Source: Sphingomonas jinjuensis | GTDB taxonomy: Bacteria > Pseudomonadota > Alphaproteobacteria > Sphingomonadales > Sphingomonadaceae | Length of the DNA: 64,000 nucleotides | NCBI RefSeq assembly: GCF_014197105.1 | Contig: NZ_JACIEV010000001.1 | Location: forward strand, 1-64,000 | Reading direction: 5' to 3' | Shown here: positions 36,422 through 47,005 of the stretch, piece after piece | Layout of the letters: each line of letters begins with the position of its first letter | Numbering within the stretch: the stretch's first letter is position 1 | The notes under the pieces: model-generated | The model's input: only the letters and a program-made list of their open reading frames with translations | What the model was told of the DNA's origin: nothing | Database searches by the model: none | Program-made: the position numbers and the translations under genes

Positions 36422-37446
36422 GCGGCCTTCTCGAAATTGCCGAGGTCGTCGGCGATGCGGCGGGTGAGATCGGCGCGCACCATCTTGGCGGCGTTGCCGA
36501 TCGCGGTCGCGACGCCATGTTCCTTGGCGCCGCCGTGGCTCTTCACGACGATCCCGCCCAGGCCCAGGAAGACGGCGCCATTGTGGTTGTTGGGATCGAG
36601 GTGCTCGCGCAGCAATTCGGTGGCGGGGCGCGAGATCAGGAAGCCGATCTTCGAGCGGACCGAGCTGGTGAAGGCGCGGCGGAGCAGATCGGCGACGAAG
36701 CGCGCCGTCCCCTCCGCGGTCTTCAGCGCGATGTTGCCGGCAAAGCCATCGCAGACGATGACGTCATGGTCGCCGCGCGCCAGTTTGTCGCCCTCGACGA
36801 AGCCGGTGAAGCGCAGCGGCAGGTGAGCCGCGCCGCGCAGGATCGCGGCGGCATCGCGGATCTCGTCGGTGCCCTTCTGGGCCTCGCTGCCGATGTTCAG
36901 CAGCGCGACGCGCGGGCTTTCGAGGTCGAGGATGGTGCGCGCATAGGCGGCGCCCATCACCGCGAACTGGACGAGGTTCCGCGCATCGACCTCGGTATTC
37001 GCGCCAAGATCCAGCATGATGACGTCGTTGTCGCCCAGCGTCGGCAGCGGCGCGGCGAGCGCCGGGCGATCGATGCCGGGCAGCATGCGCAGCGCCAGCT
37101 TCGCCATCGCCATCAGCGCGCCGGTATTGCCCGACGACACGGCGGCACCGGCGCGGCCCTGCTTCACCAGGTCGATCGCGATGCCCATCGACGTGGTCTT
37201 GGCGCGGCGAATCGCTTGGCTCGGCTTGTCGCTGGCGCCGACGACGCCCTCGGCGTGGACGATTTCCGACGCCTGCGACAGGTTCGGGTGGCTCTTCAGC
37301 CCCTCGGCGATCTGCGCCTCGTCCCCGACCAGCAGAAAGCGCATGCCCTCGAACCGGCGTCGCGCGGTGGCGACGCCGGCGAGCATCACTGCAAGCCCCT
37401 CGTCACCGCCCATCGCATCGACGGCGATCGTGGAGCTGTTCGACAT
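36418..37446 (-). CDS. plsX: Phosphate acyltransferase PlsX
   Basis: A 342-residue enzyme that converts acyl-ACP to acyl-phosphate, the entry to phospholipid synthesis by the PlsX/PlsY route. The signatures [39 protein letters not shown] and ADVLLRRAF-like segments are present, with [14 protein letters not shown] and [21 protein letters not shown] motifs in the C-terminal half. It lies between rpmF and fabH in the conserved order and overlaps fabH by four bases. Confidence 0.96.
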   Translation of the reverse strand: MSNSSTIAVDAMGGDEGLAVMLAGVATARRRFEGMRFLLVGDEAQIAEGLKSHPNLSQASEIVHAEGVVGASDKPSQAIRRAKTTSMGIAIDLVKQGRAGAAVSSGNTGALMAMAKLALRMLPGIDRPALAAPLPTLGDNDVIMLDLGANTEVDARNLVQFAVMGAAYARTILDLESPRVALLNIGSEAQKGTDEIRDAAAILRGAAHLPLRFTGFVEGDKLARGDHDVIVCDGFAGNIALKTAEGTARFVADLLRRAFTSSVRSKIGFLISRPATELLREHLDPNNHNGAVFLGLGGIVVKSHGGAKEHGVATAIGNAAKMVRADLTRRIADDLGNFEKAA

Positions 37447-37475
37447 AGCGTCGCCGGTCCGGGTGCGGTTGCGGG

Positions 37476-37655
37476 TCAGCCCTCGACCGAAACGATCTCG
37501 CGACCGTTATAATGGCCGCAGTGCGAACACAGGTTGTGCGGGCGCTTCAGCTCGCCGCAGTTCGGGCATTCCTGGAACGCTTCGACGCTGAGCGCGTCGT
37601 GCGAGCGGCGCATGCCACGGCGGGAGGGCGAAGTCTTTCTTTTGGGGACGGCCAT
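37476..37655 (-). CDS. rpmF: 50S ribosomal protein L32
   Basis: A 59-residue L32 protein starting [20 protein letters not shown], with the zinc-binding type cysteine pairs [18 protein letters not shown]. It is the first gene of the minus-strand rpmF-plsX-fabH group, an arrangement conserved widely in bacteria. ATG 37655 is the family start; the in-frame ATG 48 bases upstream is not needed. Confidence 0.96.
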   Translation of the reverse strand: MAVPKRKTSPSRRGMRRSHDALSVEAFQECPNCGELKRPHNLCSHCGHYNGREIVSVEG

Positions 37656-37913
37656 CTCGGCACCTTGTCTTTCAAACGTGTCACGGTGAACGCGACCGAC
37701 CAAACGAGCCGCCGACCGGCGAACGCCGGCCGCGCGGAAAGCCTCGTGCGGCCAGACGCATCGCGAAGCGGCGCGCTATACCGATTTCGGCGCGCGTTGC
37801 AACCGTGGACCGCATCACATCGACCTCGCCAGTGGGCGATCGCGCCGCCGCCCGCGTTTTCGTTTGGCGGCGGCCGCGTCGTCCCATAGGTCAGAACGCA
37901 GAGGAGAACGCCC

Positions 37914-38353
37914 ATGATCCTGCCGGTTACGCTGACCATTGCCGCCGCGGCAGCGGTCATCAACCTGTGGCTCGCGTTCCGTATCGTCCCCCGCCGCATC
38001 AAGGGCGGGCCGCTGACCGGCGACGGCGGCGAGCCGCGGATGATGGCGCGGATGCGGGCGCACGCCAATTTCGTCGAATATGCGCCCTTCGTCCTCATCC
38101 TGATGGCGCTGATCGAGCTGGCGGGGGGTCGCGCGACCTGGCTGTGGATTGTCGGCGTCGTCTTCGTCGTCGCCCGCGTCCTCCACGGCTTCGGCATGGA
38201 CGCGACAAAGCCCAATCCGCTGCGGGCGGCGGGTGCGCTCGTCACCTGGCTAGTGCTGGCGGTGCTTGCCGGCTGGGCGCTCGTCATCGCGCAGGGCGGT
38301 GGCACCGGGCGGCCGACGCGAATCATTCCCTTCGATTTCACGGAACCCCGCGG

Positions 38354-38357
<4 letters not shown>
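37914..38357 (+). CDS. MAPEG-family membrane protein
   Basis: A 147-residue protein with four hydrophobic segments and the MAPEG motif in MARMRAHANFVEYAPFVLIL, resembling microsomal glutathione transferase-like proteins of bacteria. A role in glutathione-dependent detoxification is possible from the family only. AGAGGAGA precedes the ATG. Its stop codon overlaps the start of the M28 peptidase (ATGA), so the two are coupled. The 258-base gap to rpmF holds the two divergent promoters and no ORF I would accept. Confidence 0.87.
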
Positions 38358-39958
<1,601 letters not shown>

Positions 39959-39966
39959 ATTGAAAC

Positions 39967-39983
39967 CTCCCCGGCACGGGGAG
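39967..39983. repeat. CTCCCCG-GCA-CGGGGAG hairpin (family E)
   Basis: A 7-bp stem eight bases after the M28 peptidase stop, followed by ATTTCG. It may act as a weak terminator for the MAPEG-peptidase pair. Confidence 0.6.
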
Positions 39984-40096
39984 ATTTCGAGTTTTCCAGC
40001 CTGAACCCCAGCCAACGAGCAGTTCAGGACCGATCAACGGGCTGACGCGTAGCTTTTTTGTCATGCCCCGGCAGGGGCTTGAGAGGAGTTGGCGTC

Positions 40097-40399
40097 ATGA
40101 AACTACTGGCTACCGCAGGCGCAGGCCTGCTGATCGCGACGGGAACGCTGGCCGCCATGCCGGCGGAGGCGCAGCGTTGGGGCTACGACCGCTACGATCG
40201 CGGTTACGACCGAGGCTATGATCGGGGCTGGCGCGGCGACCGCGGTTGGCGCGGGAACCGAGGCTGGGATCGCGGTCCCCGCTATGGCTGGAACGGCGGC
40301 TATCACCGTGGCGGCTGGGACGGCTATCGCCGTGGTCGCGTGGTGTGCCGCATCGAGCGCGGCTGGTATGGTCCGGAACGCGTCTGCTTCCGCCGATAA
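40097..40399 (+). CDS. Exported Arg/Gly/Tyr/Trp repeat protein, unknown function
   Basis: A 100-residue protein with a signal peptide (LLATAGAGLLIATGTLAAMP, cut near AEA). The mature chain is dominated by the repeats RYDRGYDRGYDRGW, RGDRGWRGNRGWDRG and later GGYHRGGWDGYRRGR. It then ends in an ordered tail with two cysteines (VVCRIERGWYGPERVCFRR) that could form a disulfide. Similar small basic repeat proteins occur in sphingomonads and rhizobia without known function. ATG 40097 follows GAGGAG; the longer frame begins at 40058. A hairpin terminator follows. Confidence 0.75.
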   Translation: MKLLATAGAGLLIATGTLAAMPAEAQRWGYDRYDRGYDRGYDRGWRGDRGWRGNRGWDRGPRYGWNGGYHRGGWDGYRRGRVVCRIERGWYGPERVCFRR

Positions 40400-40410
40400 G
40401 CTGATGAAAC

Positions 40411-40441
40411 GGGCGGCGGCTTGATCCCGCCGCCCGCTTTC
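40411..40441 (+). terminator. Rho-independent terminator after the repeat protein
   Basis: GGGCGGCGG pairs with CCGCCGCCC over 9 bp and is followed by GCTTTCG. The short T-run makes it a moderate terminator, placed just before ffs. Confidence 0.65.
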
Positions 40442-40455
40442 GCCATAGGGGCCGC

Positions 40456-40544
40456 GGGAGTCGGGCGGACGTGGTCGTCGCCAACCCGGTCAGGTCCGGA
40501 AGGAAGCAGCCGCAACGATTTCGCCGCGGGTCGTTCCGGCTCCC
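40456..40544 (+). ncRNA. ffs: Bacterial small signal recognition particle RNA (4.5S RNA)
   Basis: The SRP domain IV core GGTCAGGTCCGGAAGGAAGC followed by AGCC is intact, including the GGAA tetraloop and the asymmetric A-rich loop that bind Ffh. The outer stem GGGAG (40456-40460) pairs with CTCCC (40540-40544), and TCGG with CCGG inside it. This RNA, with Ffh, targets inner-membrane proteins to the translocon. Ends are set by the outer pairing and may be off by a few bases. Confidence 0.93.
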
Positions 40545-40558
40545 ACCTCAACCAAAGA

Positions 40559-41179
40559 TCATGCGGGCGCGACCGCCCCCACGGGACCGACCGGCGCCGC
40601 CTCGCCGCGGTCATAGGTGCCGATCAGCACGCCGGCCGCCAGCACATGCCCCGCCATCGCCTCGACGACGGCGGCACGACCGGGCGAGTCGCCCGGATCG
40701 CCCGCCCCGTTCGCCAGCGCGAACAGCTGAAAGGCATAGCGATGCGTGCCATGGCCGGTCGGCGGATCGGGCGGCAGCCAGCCTTCGCGGAAATAGGAAT
40801 TGCGGCCGACGTCGCGCCCACCGGCGCCATCGCCGTCGGCAACGATCGCCCCCTCCGCGAGCCGCCCTGCGTCGGCGGGCAAATCCCATACCACCGCATG
40901 GACCAGCGGCTGCGGCGTCGGTGCGTCGGCATCCTCGACGATCAGCACGAGGCGCGCGGTCCCCGCCGGCGGCTCGCCCCAGACCAGCGGCGGCGACACG
41001 CCGTCGCCATCGGCGGTGAAGCGATCGGGCAGCCGCGCGCCATCGGCGAAGGCGGGGCTCATCAAGTCGATCGCGGGGAATTCGCCGCCAAGTTCGGGGC
41101 GCACGATCGCCAGCTTGTCAGCGCCCGCGCGCAGGCCGCTCAGCGCCTTGCCGAGCCAGGAGGGGACATGTTCGAGCAT
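40559..41179 (-). CDS. YbhB/YbcL-type phosphatidylethanolamine-binding-like protein
   Basis: A 206-residue protein of the PEBP/Raf kinase inhibitor-like family. Typical segments are FTADGDGVSPPLVWGEPPAG, LIVEDADAPTPQPLVHAVVW, GRNSYFREGWLPPDPPTGHG and HRYAFQLFALANG. Bacterial YbhB/YbcL proteins bind anionic ligands; their role is unclear. ATG 41179 shares bases with the stop of the upstream lipoprotein gene (TGATG), so the two are coupled. It lacks a signal peptide. Confidence 0.9.
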   Translation of the reverse strand: MLEHVPSWLGKALSGLRAGADKLAIVRPELGGEFPAIDLMSPAFADGARLPDRFTADGDGVSPPLVWGEPPAGTARLVLIVEDADAPTPQPLVHAVVWDLPADAGRLAEGAIVADGDGAGGRDVGRNSYFREGWLPPDPPTGHGTHRYAFQLFALANGAGDPGDSPGRAAVVEAMAGHVLAAGVLIGTYDRGEAAPVGPVGAVAPA

Positions 41180-41688
41180 CAGGTAGTCGCCTTCGGACAA
41201 TCGCCGGGGCGCATCACCGGCGCGCCCCCGGCATACCAGCGGCTCGCGCCGCCCATCGCATCGGTGTGGTGGCAGGCCTCGCCCCCCGTGCCGTCGCGGC
41301 GGAGCAGGAAGACCCAGTGATTCGGTCCGCAATTATGCGGTTCGCAGCCCCAGGCGGCGATCCGCTCGCCCGACACGAAGATTGGCACCTCGGTCGCCTC
41401 GCCGGCGATCCGACGCCGCATCGCTTCGTCGCCGACCGCGTCGATCAGCGCGTTGGCGACTTCGGTGCGATCGTAGAAGCCGACGCCGTCGATGGGATCG
41501 TGCGGATATTTGCCCACATACACGTCGAGCGGCGGCCGATCGTCCTGTCCAGGCAGTGCCTTGGGCCGAACCACGGGGGGCGGCACGAAGGCGGCGGCGT
41601 TGGCCTCCATGGCGCGATTAGTCGCCTGCTCCTGCTGGCCGCACGCGGCGAGGGACACGAGCAGCAGTGACAGGAGGAAGAAGCGCAT
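41179..41688 (-). CDS. Lipoprotein of unknown function
   Basis: A 169-residue protein with a lipoprotein signal (MRFFLLSLLLVSLAAC, lipobox LAAC). Downstream are a Pro-rich linker (FVPPPVVRPKALPGQ) and a compact domain with YVGKYPHDPIDGVGFYDRTE and WGCEPHNCGPNHWVFLLRRD. The last motif has a Cys pair and a pattern reminiscent of small 'inhibitor of vertebrate lysozyme (Ivy)-like' proteins, an unproven resemblance. An alternative start at 41709 adds seven residues. It is coupled to the PEBP-like gene. Confidence 0.75.
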   Translation of the reverse strand: MRFFLLSLLLVSLAACGQQEQATNRAMEANAAAFVPPPVVRPKALPGQDDRPPLDVYVGKYPHDPIDGVGFYDRTEVANALIDAVGDEAMRRRIAGEATEVPIFVSGERIAAWGCEPHNCGPNHWVFLLRRDGTGGEACHHTDAMGGASRWYAGGAPVMRPGDCPKATT

Positions 41689-41753
41689 GAGATCATAACG
41701 CAGGCGCATCGATGGGGTTGCCTGGCGCCTGGCATGACCGCAGCTTGGCGGGC

Positions 41754-42185
41754 ATGACCGATCGTCTCGACCGTTTCGTTTCGGCACAGGCCGACAGCTA
41801 TGACCAAGCGCTCGCCGAGTTGCGGCGGGGGCGCAAGGCGAGCCACTGGATGTGGTGGGTGTTCCCACAGGTCGCGGGGCTCGGGCGCAGCGACACCGCG
41901 CGCTTCTATGCCATCGCCGACGCGGCGGAGGCGCGCGCCTATCTGGCGCATCCGGCGCTGGGGCGGCGGCTGATCGAGGCGAGCGACGCTGTCATTGCCG
42001 CGCCGGGGTCGGCGGAGGCGATCATGGGCGCAATCGATGCAGTGAAGCTCAAGTCGTCGATGACGCTGTTTGCCCATGTGGCCGACGATCCGGCGCCGTT
42101 TCGGGCGGTGTTGGAGCGGTTTTACCGGGGTGAGGAGGATGCGGCGACGGTGGACATCCTGCGCAATACGCCCTCGTCACCCTGA
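41754..42185 (+). CDS. DUF1810-family protein
   Basis: A 143-residue protein of the DUF1810 family: DRLDRFVSAQADSYDQALAE followed by LRRGRKASHWMWWVFPQVAG and the C-terminal MTLFAHVADDPAPFRAVLER with FYRGEEDAATVDIL. No biochemical role is established that I can state. The stop codon and the last few residues (TPSSP) are encoded by the start of a REP element, so the native C-terminus may have been altered. It is divergent from the lipoprotein gene. Confidence 0.88.
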   Translation: MTDRLDRFVSAQADSYDQALAELRRGRKASHWMWWVFPQVAGLGRSDTARFYAIADAAEARAYLAHPALGRRLIEASDAVIAAPGSAEAIMGAIDAVKLKSSMTLFAHVADDPAPFRAVLERFYRGEEDAATVDILRNTPSSP

Positions 42186-42250
42186 ACTCGTTTCAGGGTC
42201 TCGTCGGGGCAACGCTATCGGGAGATGCTGAAACAAGTTCAGCATGACGG
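42176..42250. repeat. Pair of REP palindromes (family A) overlapping the DUF1810 stop
   Basis: CCCTGAA-ctcgt-TTCAGGG at 42180-42198 and ATGCTGAA...TTCAGCAT at 42225-42245, facing each other. The TGA stop of the DUF1810 gene (42183-42185) lies in the first arm. Confidence 0.85.
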
Positions 42251-42280
42251 CGGTGGTCGATGCCGCTGGGGTCCCATATG

Positions 42281-42304
42281 AAAAAGGGAGGCCGAAGCCT
42301 CCCC
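42281..42304 (-). terminator. Rho-independent terminator of rpoZ
   Basis: On the minus strand, GGGAGGC-TTCG-GCCTCCC forms a perfect 7-bp stem with a stable UUCG loop followed by TTTTT, starting eight bases after the rpoZ stop. Confidence 0.95.
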
Positions 42305-42311
42305 TGATCGC

Positions 42312-42656
42312 TCAGCCGTCGTAGTCGGCGCCGAGGTTCTGGTTGCGCGGCGGGGCCGCGGCGGTGAGGCGAAGCGCCTCGGCCGAGGCGGCCAAGCTGC
42401 CGACCGCATCGACCTCGTCATCGTCGTCGATCTGGACGCGCTGCAGGCTGTTGACCACCGATTCCTCGAGATGGTCGGGACGCACCGTCTCCTCGGCGAT
42501 CTCGCGCAGGGCGACGACCGGATTCTTGTCACGATCGCGATCGATCGTCAGCTCGGCACCGCCCGAAATCTGGCGGGCGCGCTGCGCCGCGAACAGCACC
42601 AGGTCGAACCGGTTGGAAACCTTGTCGACGCAATCCTCGACCGTCACGCGCGCCAT
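42312..42656 (-). CDS. rpoZ: RNA polymerase omega subunit
   Basis: A 114-residue omega subunit that helps assemble RNA polymerase and links it to (p)ppGpp. The N-terminal half has [33 protein letters not shown] and [11 protein letters not shown], as expected. The C-terminal acidic tail is alphaproteobacterial in style. spoT, often next to it in other bacteria, is absent here. It is divergent from the PLD gene and ends in a strong terminator. Confidence 0.95.
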   Translation of the reverse strand: MARVTVEDCVDKVSNRFDLVLFAAQRARQISGGAELTIDRDRDKNPVVALREIAEETVRPDHLEESVVNSLQRVQIDDDDEVDAVGSLAASAEALRLTAAAPPRNQNLGADYDG

Positions 42657-42774
42657 CGCCGCTTCCTTCGTGCAAAATACCGCTGGGATGAAGAGGTGCC
42701 ATCTACGGTTGATGTGCGCCCAAGTCAAGGAAAACGCCTTGTCGCCGCGCCCCCTGCCCGGCAAAGCGAACGCC

Positions 42775-43947
42775 ATGGACGCGCCGCCGCCGCAGCCGAG
42801 CTTTACCGTCGACGGCAACCGGTTGACGCTGCTCGACACCGGGCAGCGGCGGCTGGAGGCGTTGCTGGCGCTGATCGACGGTGCCACGCGGTCGCTGCGC
42901 ATCCTCTATTATATCTACGCCGACGACGACACCGGGCGGCGCGTCAACGCGGCGCTGATCGCGGCGGCGCATCGCGGCGTCACCGTCGCCGTCGTCGTCG
43001 ACGGATTCGGCAGCGACGACGCCAGCCGTGCCTTCTTCGCCCCGGTGCGCGAGGCGGGGGTGACGGTGTGCCGGTTCCTGCCACGGTTCGGACGCCGCTA
43101 TCTGCTGCGCAATCACCAGAAGCTGGCGCTGGCCGATGCGGAAGGCGAAGCGCCGCGGATCATCGTCGGCGGCTTCAATGTCGAGGACGATTATTTCGGC
43201 ACCGCACAGGACGCCGCGTGGCGCGACCTGGGGTTGCTGGTCGAGGGGCCGGCGGCGGCGCGGATGGCGGGCTATTTCGACGCGCTCAACGACTGGGTGC
43301 AGCAGCCGAAGGGCAAGATCCGCAAACTCAACACGGCGCTGGCGCAATGGAGCGAGAGCGAGGGCGCGCTGCGCTGGCTGATCGGCGGGCCGACGCGGCG
43401 GCTGTCGCCCTGGGCGCGGACCGTGCGCCACGACATGCGCCGCGGCCGCCGCATCGATTTGATCGCCGGCTATTTCACGCCGAGCCCGACGATCCTGCGC
43501 CGGCTCGACAAGGCCGGACGCCGTAAGGCGCGAGTGCGGATCGTCACCGCGTCCCAGTCCGACAACAACGCCACGATCGCCGCGGCGCGCTTCACCTACG
43601 CCGGCCTGCTGCGCAAGGGCGTGCAATTGTTCGAATATCTGCCGACGAAGCTGCACACCAAGCTGTATGTGATCGACGACGCGGTTCATATCGGCTCGGC
43701 CAATTTCGATATGCGCAGCCTGTTCATCAACTTGGAGCTGATGCTGCGGATCGAGGATGCCGCCTTCGCCGACCACGCCCGCGGCTATGTCGACGGCGAG
43801 ATCGCGAAATCGCAGGCGGTGACGAAGGACTGGTACAAGGCGCACACGACGCCGTTCCAGCGGCTACGCCAGTTCGCGGCCTATATGTTGCTGGCGGTGA
43901 TCGATCCGGGCGTATCGCGTGGGCTGAACTTCGGGATCGACGAGTAG
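42775..43947 (+). CDS. Phospholipase D-family protein, cardiolipin synthase-like
   Basis: A 390-residue protein with two HKD motifs: [11 protein letters not shown] in the N-terminal half with the following [11 protein letters not shown], and [20 protein letters not shown] in the C-terminal half. Two HKD copies in one chain match cardiolipin synthase (ClsB/ClsC type) and related transphosphatidylases. There are no clear N-terminal membrane helices; one hydrophobic stretch lies near the C-terminus ([12 protein letters not shown]). ATG 42775 is chosen, though an in-frame ATG 63 bases upstream is possible. Cardiolipin synthesis is inferred from family. Confidence 0.87.
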   Translation: MDAPPPQPSFTVDGNRLTLLDTGQRRLEALLALIDGATRSLRILYYIYADDDTGRRVNAALIAAAHRGVTVAVVVDGFGSDDASRAFFAPVREAGVTVCRFLPRFGRRYLLRNHQKLALADAEGEAPRIIVGGFNVEDDYFGTAQDAAWRDLGLLVEGPAAARMAGYFDALNDWVQQPKGKIRKLNTALAQWSESEGALRWLIGGPTRRLSPWARTVRHDMRRGRRIDLIAGYFTPSPTILRRLDKAGRRKARVRIVTASQSDNNATIAAARFTYAGLLRKGVQLFEYLPTKLHTKLYVIDDAVHIGSANFDMRSLFINLELMLRIEDAAFADHARGYVDGEIAKSQAVTKDWYKAHTTPFQRLRQFAAYMLLAVIDPGVSRGLNFGIDE

Positions 43948-43965
43948 ACGGGACGTTACGTCGAA

Positions 43966-43993
43966 AGATGCTGAAACGAGCTCAGCATGACGG
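43966..43993. repeat. Single REP palindrome (family A)
   Basis: ATGCTGA-aacgagc-TCAGCAT with a trailing GACGG lies between the convergent ends of the PLD gene and mmsB. Confidence 0.8.
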
Positions 43994-44003
43994 CGGGGGC
44001 GGA

Positions 44004-44885
44004 TTACTCCCCCCGCAACATGCGGATGATGCCGGAGAAGTCCTTGCCCCCCTGCCCGGCGTCAGCGAACCGCTCGTAATAGTCGCGTGCGCGCTCGCCC
44101 ATTGGGGTGTCAGCGCCGGCATCGGCGGCGGCTTCTGCCGCCAGGCGCAGGTCCTTGAGCATCAGCGCCGCCGCGAAGCCGCCCTGATAGTCGTTGTCGG
44201 CGGGCGTCGTCGGCCCGACGCCGGGGACCGGGCAATAGCTCGTCATCGACCAGCTCTGCCCCGACGAGACGCTGGCGATGTCGAAGAACGCCTTGGCGTC
44301 GAGCCCCAGCTTCTCGGCGAGGACGAACGCCTCGCACGTCGCGACCATCGTCGCGCCGAGGATCATGTTGTTGCAGATCTTCGCCGCCTGCCCCGCACCG
44401 CTGGCACCGGCGTGGATCACCGCCTTGCCCATCGCCGACAGATAGGGTTCGGCACGCGCGAAGCCGTCGTCGCTGCCGCCGACCATGAAGGTCAGCGTGC
44501 CCGCCGCCGCGGCGGCGATGCCGCCCGAGACGGGCGCGTCGACCGCGGTGATGCCGCGGTCCGCCGCCGCCTGGGCGACTCGCTTGGCGGTGGCGACGTC
44601 GATCGTCGAGCAGTCGATCAGGATCGCGCCCGGCGCGGCGTTGGCGAACACCGCGGCCTCATAGACTTCTTCGACATGGCGACCGGCGGGCAGCATGGTG
44701 ATGACCGCCTCGGCACCCTCGATCGCCTCGGCCGCGGTCGCGACGGGTAGGCAGCCCGCCTCCTTGGCGCGGGCGAGCGCGTCCGCGGAAAGGTCGAAGG
44801 CGCGGACGTCATGGCCCTTCTTCGCCAGGTTCGCGGCCATGCCGCCGCCCATGTTGCCCAGACCGATGAAAGCGACGCGTGCCAT
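44004..44885 (-). CDS. mmsB: 3-hydroxyisobutyrate dehydrogenase
   Basis: A 293-residue NAD-dependent dehydrogenase that oxidises 3-hydroxyisobutyrate to methylmalonate semialdehyde in valine breakdown. Signatures are the nucleotide motif FIGLGNMGGGMAANLAKKGH, the substrate motif VDAPVSGGIAAAAAGTLTFM, GAGQAAKICNNMILGATM with the catalytic Lys, and a C-terminal KDFSGIIRML. It is the last gene of the minus-strand valine cluster, separated from the enoyl-CoA hydratase by a large inverted repeat. Confidence 0.94.
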   Translation of the reverse strand: MARVAFIGLGNMGGGMAANLAKKGHDVRAFDLSADALARAKEAGCLPVATAAEAIEGAEAVITMLPAGRHVEEVYEAAVFANAAPGAILIDCSTIDVATAKRVAQAAADRGITAVDAPVSGGIAAAAAGTLTFMVGGSDDGFARAEPYLSAMGKAVIHAGASGAGQAAKICNNMILGATMVATCEAFVLAEKLGLDAKAFFDIASVSSGQSWSMTSYCPVPGVGPTTPADNDYQGGFAAALMLKDLRLAAEAAADAGADTPMGERARDYYERFADAGQGGKDFSGIIRMLRGE

Positions 44886-44900
44886 TACTTCTCTCCTGTC

Positions 44901-45003
44901 AGCCCCTCCCCTTCAGGGGAGGGGTTTGGGGTGGGGGCCGCAAGCGAAGGTCTCTGCGAGGCGTACCCCACCCCCAACCCCTCCCCTGAAGGGGAGGGGC
45001 TTT
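44901..45003. repeat. Large inverted repeat of two family E hairpins
   Basis: Left arm AGCCCCTCCCCTTCAGGGGA plus GGGGTTTGGGGTGGGGG (from 44901) is mirrored by CCCCACCCCCAACCCCTCCC plus CTGAAGGGGAGGGGCT to 45001. Each arm also holds its own 9-bp hairpin. It lies between mmsB and the hydratase gene, inside the valine cluster. Confidence 0.88.
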
Positions 45004-45012
45004 GTTATCCGC

Positions 45013-45789
45013 TTACTTCCCCGTCCAGTTACCCGGGCGCTTCTCGACGAAGGCGGTCATGCCTTCCTTCTGGTCCTCGGTGGCGAACAGTCCGTGGAAT
45101 AGCCGACGCTCGAACTGGACGCCCTGGGTCAGCCCCATGTCGAAGGCGGCGTTGACCATCTCCTTGTTCGCGATCGTCGCGAGCGGCGCCATGCCGGCGA
45201 TCGTGGTCGCGGTCTTCACCGCCTCCTCGACCAGCTCGGCGGCGGGGACGATGCGGCTGACGAGGCCGGCGCGTTCCGCCTCCTCGGCATCCATCATCCG
45301 GCCGGTCAGGCACATCTCCATCGCCTTGGCCTTGCCGACCGCATGCGCCAGCCGCTGCGACCCGCCCATGCCGGGGGTGACGCCGAGCTTGATTTCAGGT
45401 TGGCCGAATTTCGCGGTGTCGGCGGCGAGGATGAAGTCGCACATCATCGCCAGCTCGCAGCCGCCCCCGAGTGCGTAGCCAGCGACCGCGGCGATCACCG
45501 GCTTGCGGGTGCGGGTGAAATGCTCCCATCCGGCGAAGAAGTTGCTGGCGTACATGTCGGCGAAGCCCTGCGCCTGCATCTCCTTGATGTCGGCGCCCGC
45601 GGCGAACGCCTTCTCGCTGCCGGTGACGACGGCGCAGCCCTGGCCCGGATCGGCGTCGAATGCCTGCATCGCGGACACCAGGTCGGCCAGGACCTGGCTG
45701 TTGAGCGCATTCAGCGCCTTGGGGCGGTTCAGCGTCATCAGCGTCACGCGGCCGCGCTGTTCGACCAGGATCGTCTCGTAGTCCATCAT
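45013..45789 (-). CDS. Enoyl-CoA hydratase
   Basis: A 258-residue crotonase. The oxyanion-hole segments are [15 protein letters not shown] and [20 protein letters not shown], and [20 protein letters not shown] contains the second catalytic Glu position. In this cluster it most likely hydrates methacrylyl-CoA in valine breakdown, but short-chain enoyl-CoAs are also possible. It starts directly at the end of the hydrolase gene, with no gap. Two adjacent ATGs (45789 and 45786) are possible starts. Confidence 0.93.
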   Translation of the reverse strand: MMDYETILVEQRGRVTLMTLNRPKALNALNSQVLADLVSAMQAFDADPGQGCAVVTGSEKAFAAGADIKEMQAQGFADMYASNFFAGWEHFTRTRKPVIAAVAGYALGGGCELAMMCDFILAADTAKFGQPEIKLGVTPGMGGSQRLAHAVGKAKAMEMCLTGRMMDAEEAERAGLVSRIVPAAELVEEAVKTATTIAGMAPLATIANKEMVNAAFDMGLTQGVQFERRLFHGLFATEDQKEGMTAFVEKRPGNWTGK

Positions 45790-46881
45790 TCAGCCCTTTC
45801 GGCTCGTCGGCGGCAGCGGCGTCCACGCCTCGGCGGGGGGCAGCGGCTGGAAATAGGCGTCGACCATCGCGTCGGTCACCTCGGCGGCGGTGGCGGGCGA
45901 CCAGCGCGGGTCGCCGGTCTTCTCGATCAGCAGCGCTCGCACCCCTTCGGCGAAATCCGGGCTGCGGTACATGCGGCTGACGATCGCATATTCCATCCGC
46001 ATTTCGTCGACGAAGTGCAGCTGGCGCGGGCTTTCGACCAGCATGCGCAGCGACACCTTGCACGCCGTCGGCGAGCGCTTGGCGAGCATCGCGAGCACGT
46101 TCGACGCCCAGTCGGACCCGTCAGCCTGAAGGGCCGCCATGATCTCCTCGAAATCGTCGGAGGCGAACAGCCGGTCGATCTGGGGCAGCTGGTCGGTGAT
46201 AGTGGCGGGCGGCGGCGTGACCGCGGCGCCGGCGAGAATCGATTCGGCCTTTTCCGGGCTCGCCGCGATCTCCGCCTTCACCGCATCGAGCTGGTCGGAG
46301 GGCACGTAGAAATTGGCGAGGCCGAGCGCGATGCAATCGGCGCCGTCGAGCCGCGCGCTCGTCAGCGCCAGATATTGCGCCGCACGCCCGCGCAGCCGTG
46401 ACAGATAGCGCCCGCCGCCGACATCGGGGAACAGGCCGATCGTCGTCTCGGGCATTGCGAACACCGTCCGCTCGGTGACGATGCGATAGCGGCACGGGCA
46501 GGCGATGCCGACGCCGCCGCCCATCACCACGCCATCCATGAACACGACGCCCGGCTTCGGATACGTGTACATCAGGTGGTTGAGGCGATATTCCTCGAAG
46601 AAGAAATCGCGCCCCGCGGTGCCCGCGCCGTCGGCGACGTCCTTCGCGATCGTCACCACGTCGCCGCCCGCGCAGAAGCCCCTGCCGCCGGCATGATCGA
46701 TCAATACGATCCGCACGTCGTCGTCATGACGCCAGTCGAGCAGCGCCTCGGTCATCGCGCGCACCATGCCGAGGTCGAGGCTGTGCAGCGCCTTGGGCCG
46801 GTCCAGCCGGATACGGCCGGCGCAGTGGTCGGCGAAGGTCAGGACATGAGGGTCGGCGATGAAGTTCAAAATACTATCCAT
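45790..46881 (-). CDS. 3-hydroxyisobutyryl-CoA hydrolase
   Basis: A 363-residue crotonase-fold hydrolase that releases 3-hydroxyisobutyrate from its CoA ester in valine breakdown. Its longer C-terminal half and the motifs GRGFCAGGDVVTIAKD, MGGGVGIACPCRYRI and FAMPETTIGLFPDVGGGRYL separate it from hydratases. ATG 46881 (MDSILNFIAD) is preferred; the in-frame ATG 60 bases upstream lies in a REP. It is translationally adjacent to the enoyl-CoA hydratase. Confidence 0.92.
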   Translation of the reverse strand: MDSILNFIADPHVLTFADHCAGRIRLDRPKALHSLDLGMVRAMTEALLDWRHDDDVRIVLIDHAGGRGFCAGGDVVTIAKDVADGAGTAGRDFFFEEYRLNHLMYTYPKPGVVFMDGVVMGGGVGIACPCRYRIVTERTVFAMPETTIGLFPDVGGGRYLSRLRGRAAQYLALTSARLDGADCIALGLANFYVPSDQLDAVKAEIAASPEKAESILAGAAVTPPPATITDQLPQIDRLFASDDFEEIMAALQADGSDWASNVLAMLAKRSPTACKVSLRMLVESPRQLHFVDEMRMEYAIVSRMYRSPDFAEGVRALLIEKTGDPRWSPATAAEVTDAMVDAYFQPLPPAEAWTPLPPTSRKG

Positions 46882-46893
46882 GAATGCCCTGCC

Positions 46894-46981
46894 CCGTTCG
46901 TGCTGAGCTCGTCGAAGCACCTGCCCAAGTCGCCACGGCACGGGCGTGACACCCGCCCTTCGACAAGCTCAGGACGAACGG
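46894..46981. repeat. CCGTTCG...CGAACGG inverted repeat (family B)
   Basis: CCGTTCGTGCTGAGCTCGTC / GAAG is mirrored by CTTCGACAAGCTCAGGACGA / ACGG. It fills the gap between phaC and the hydrolase gene, within the minus-strand cluster, immediately upstream of the hydrolase start. Confidence 0.85.
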
Positions 46982-47005
46982 AAGGGAGAATCCTTACCGT
47001 GAGTC

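Noticed and set aside
37656..37913. Minus-strand 68-codon ORF in the rpmF-MAPEG gap
   Set aside because: Arg/Gly-rich translation with no start signal; the gap more likely holds two divergent promoters.
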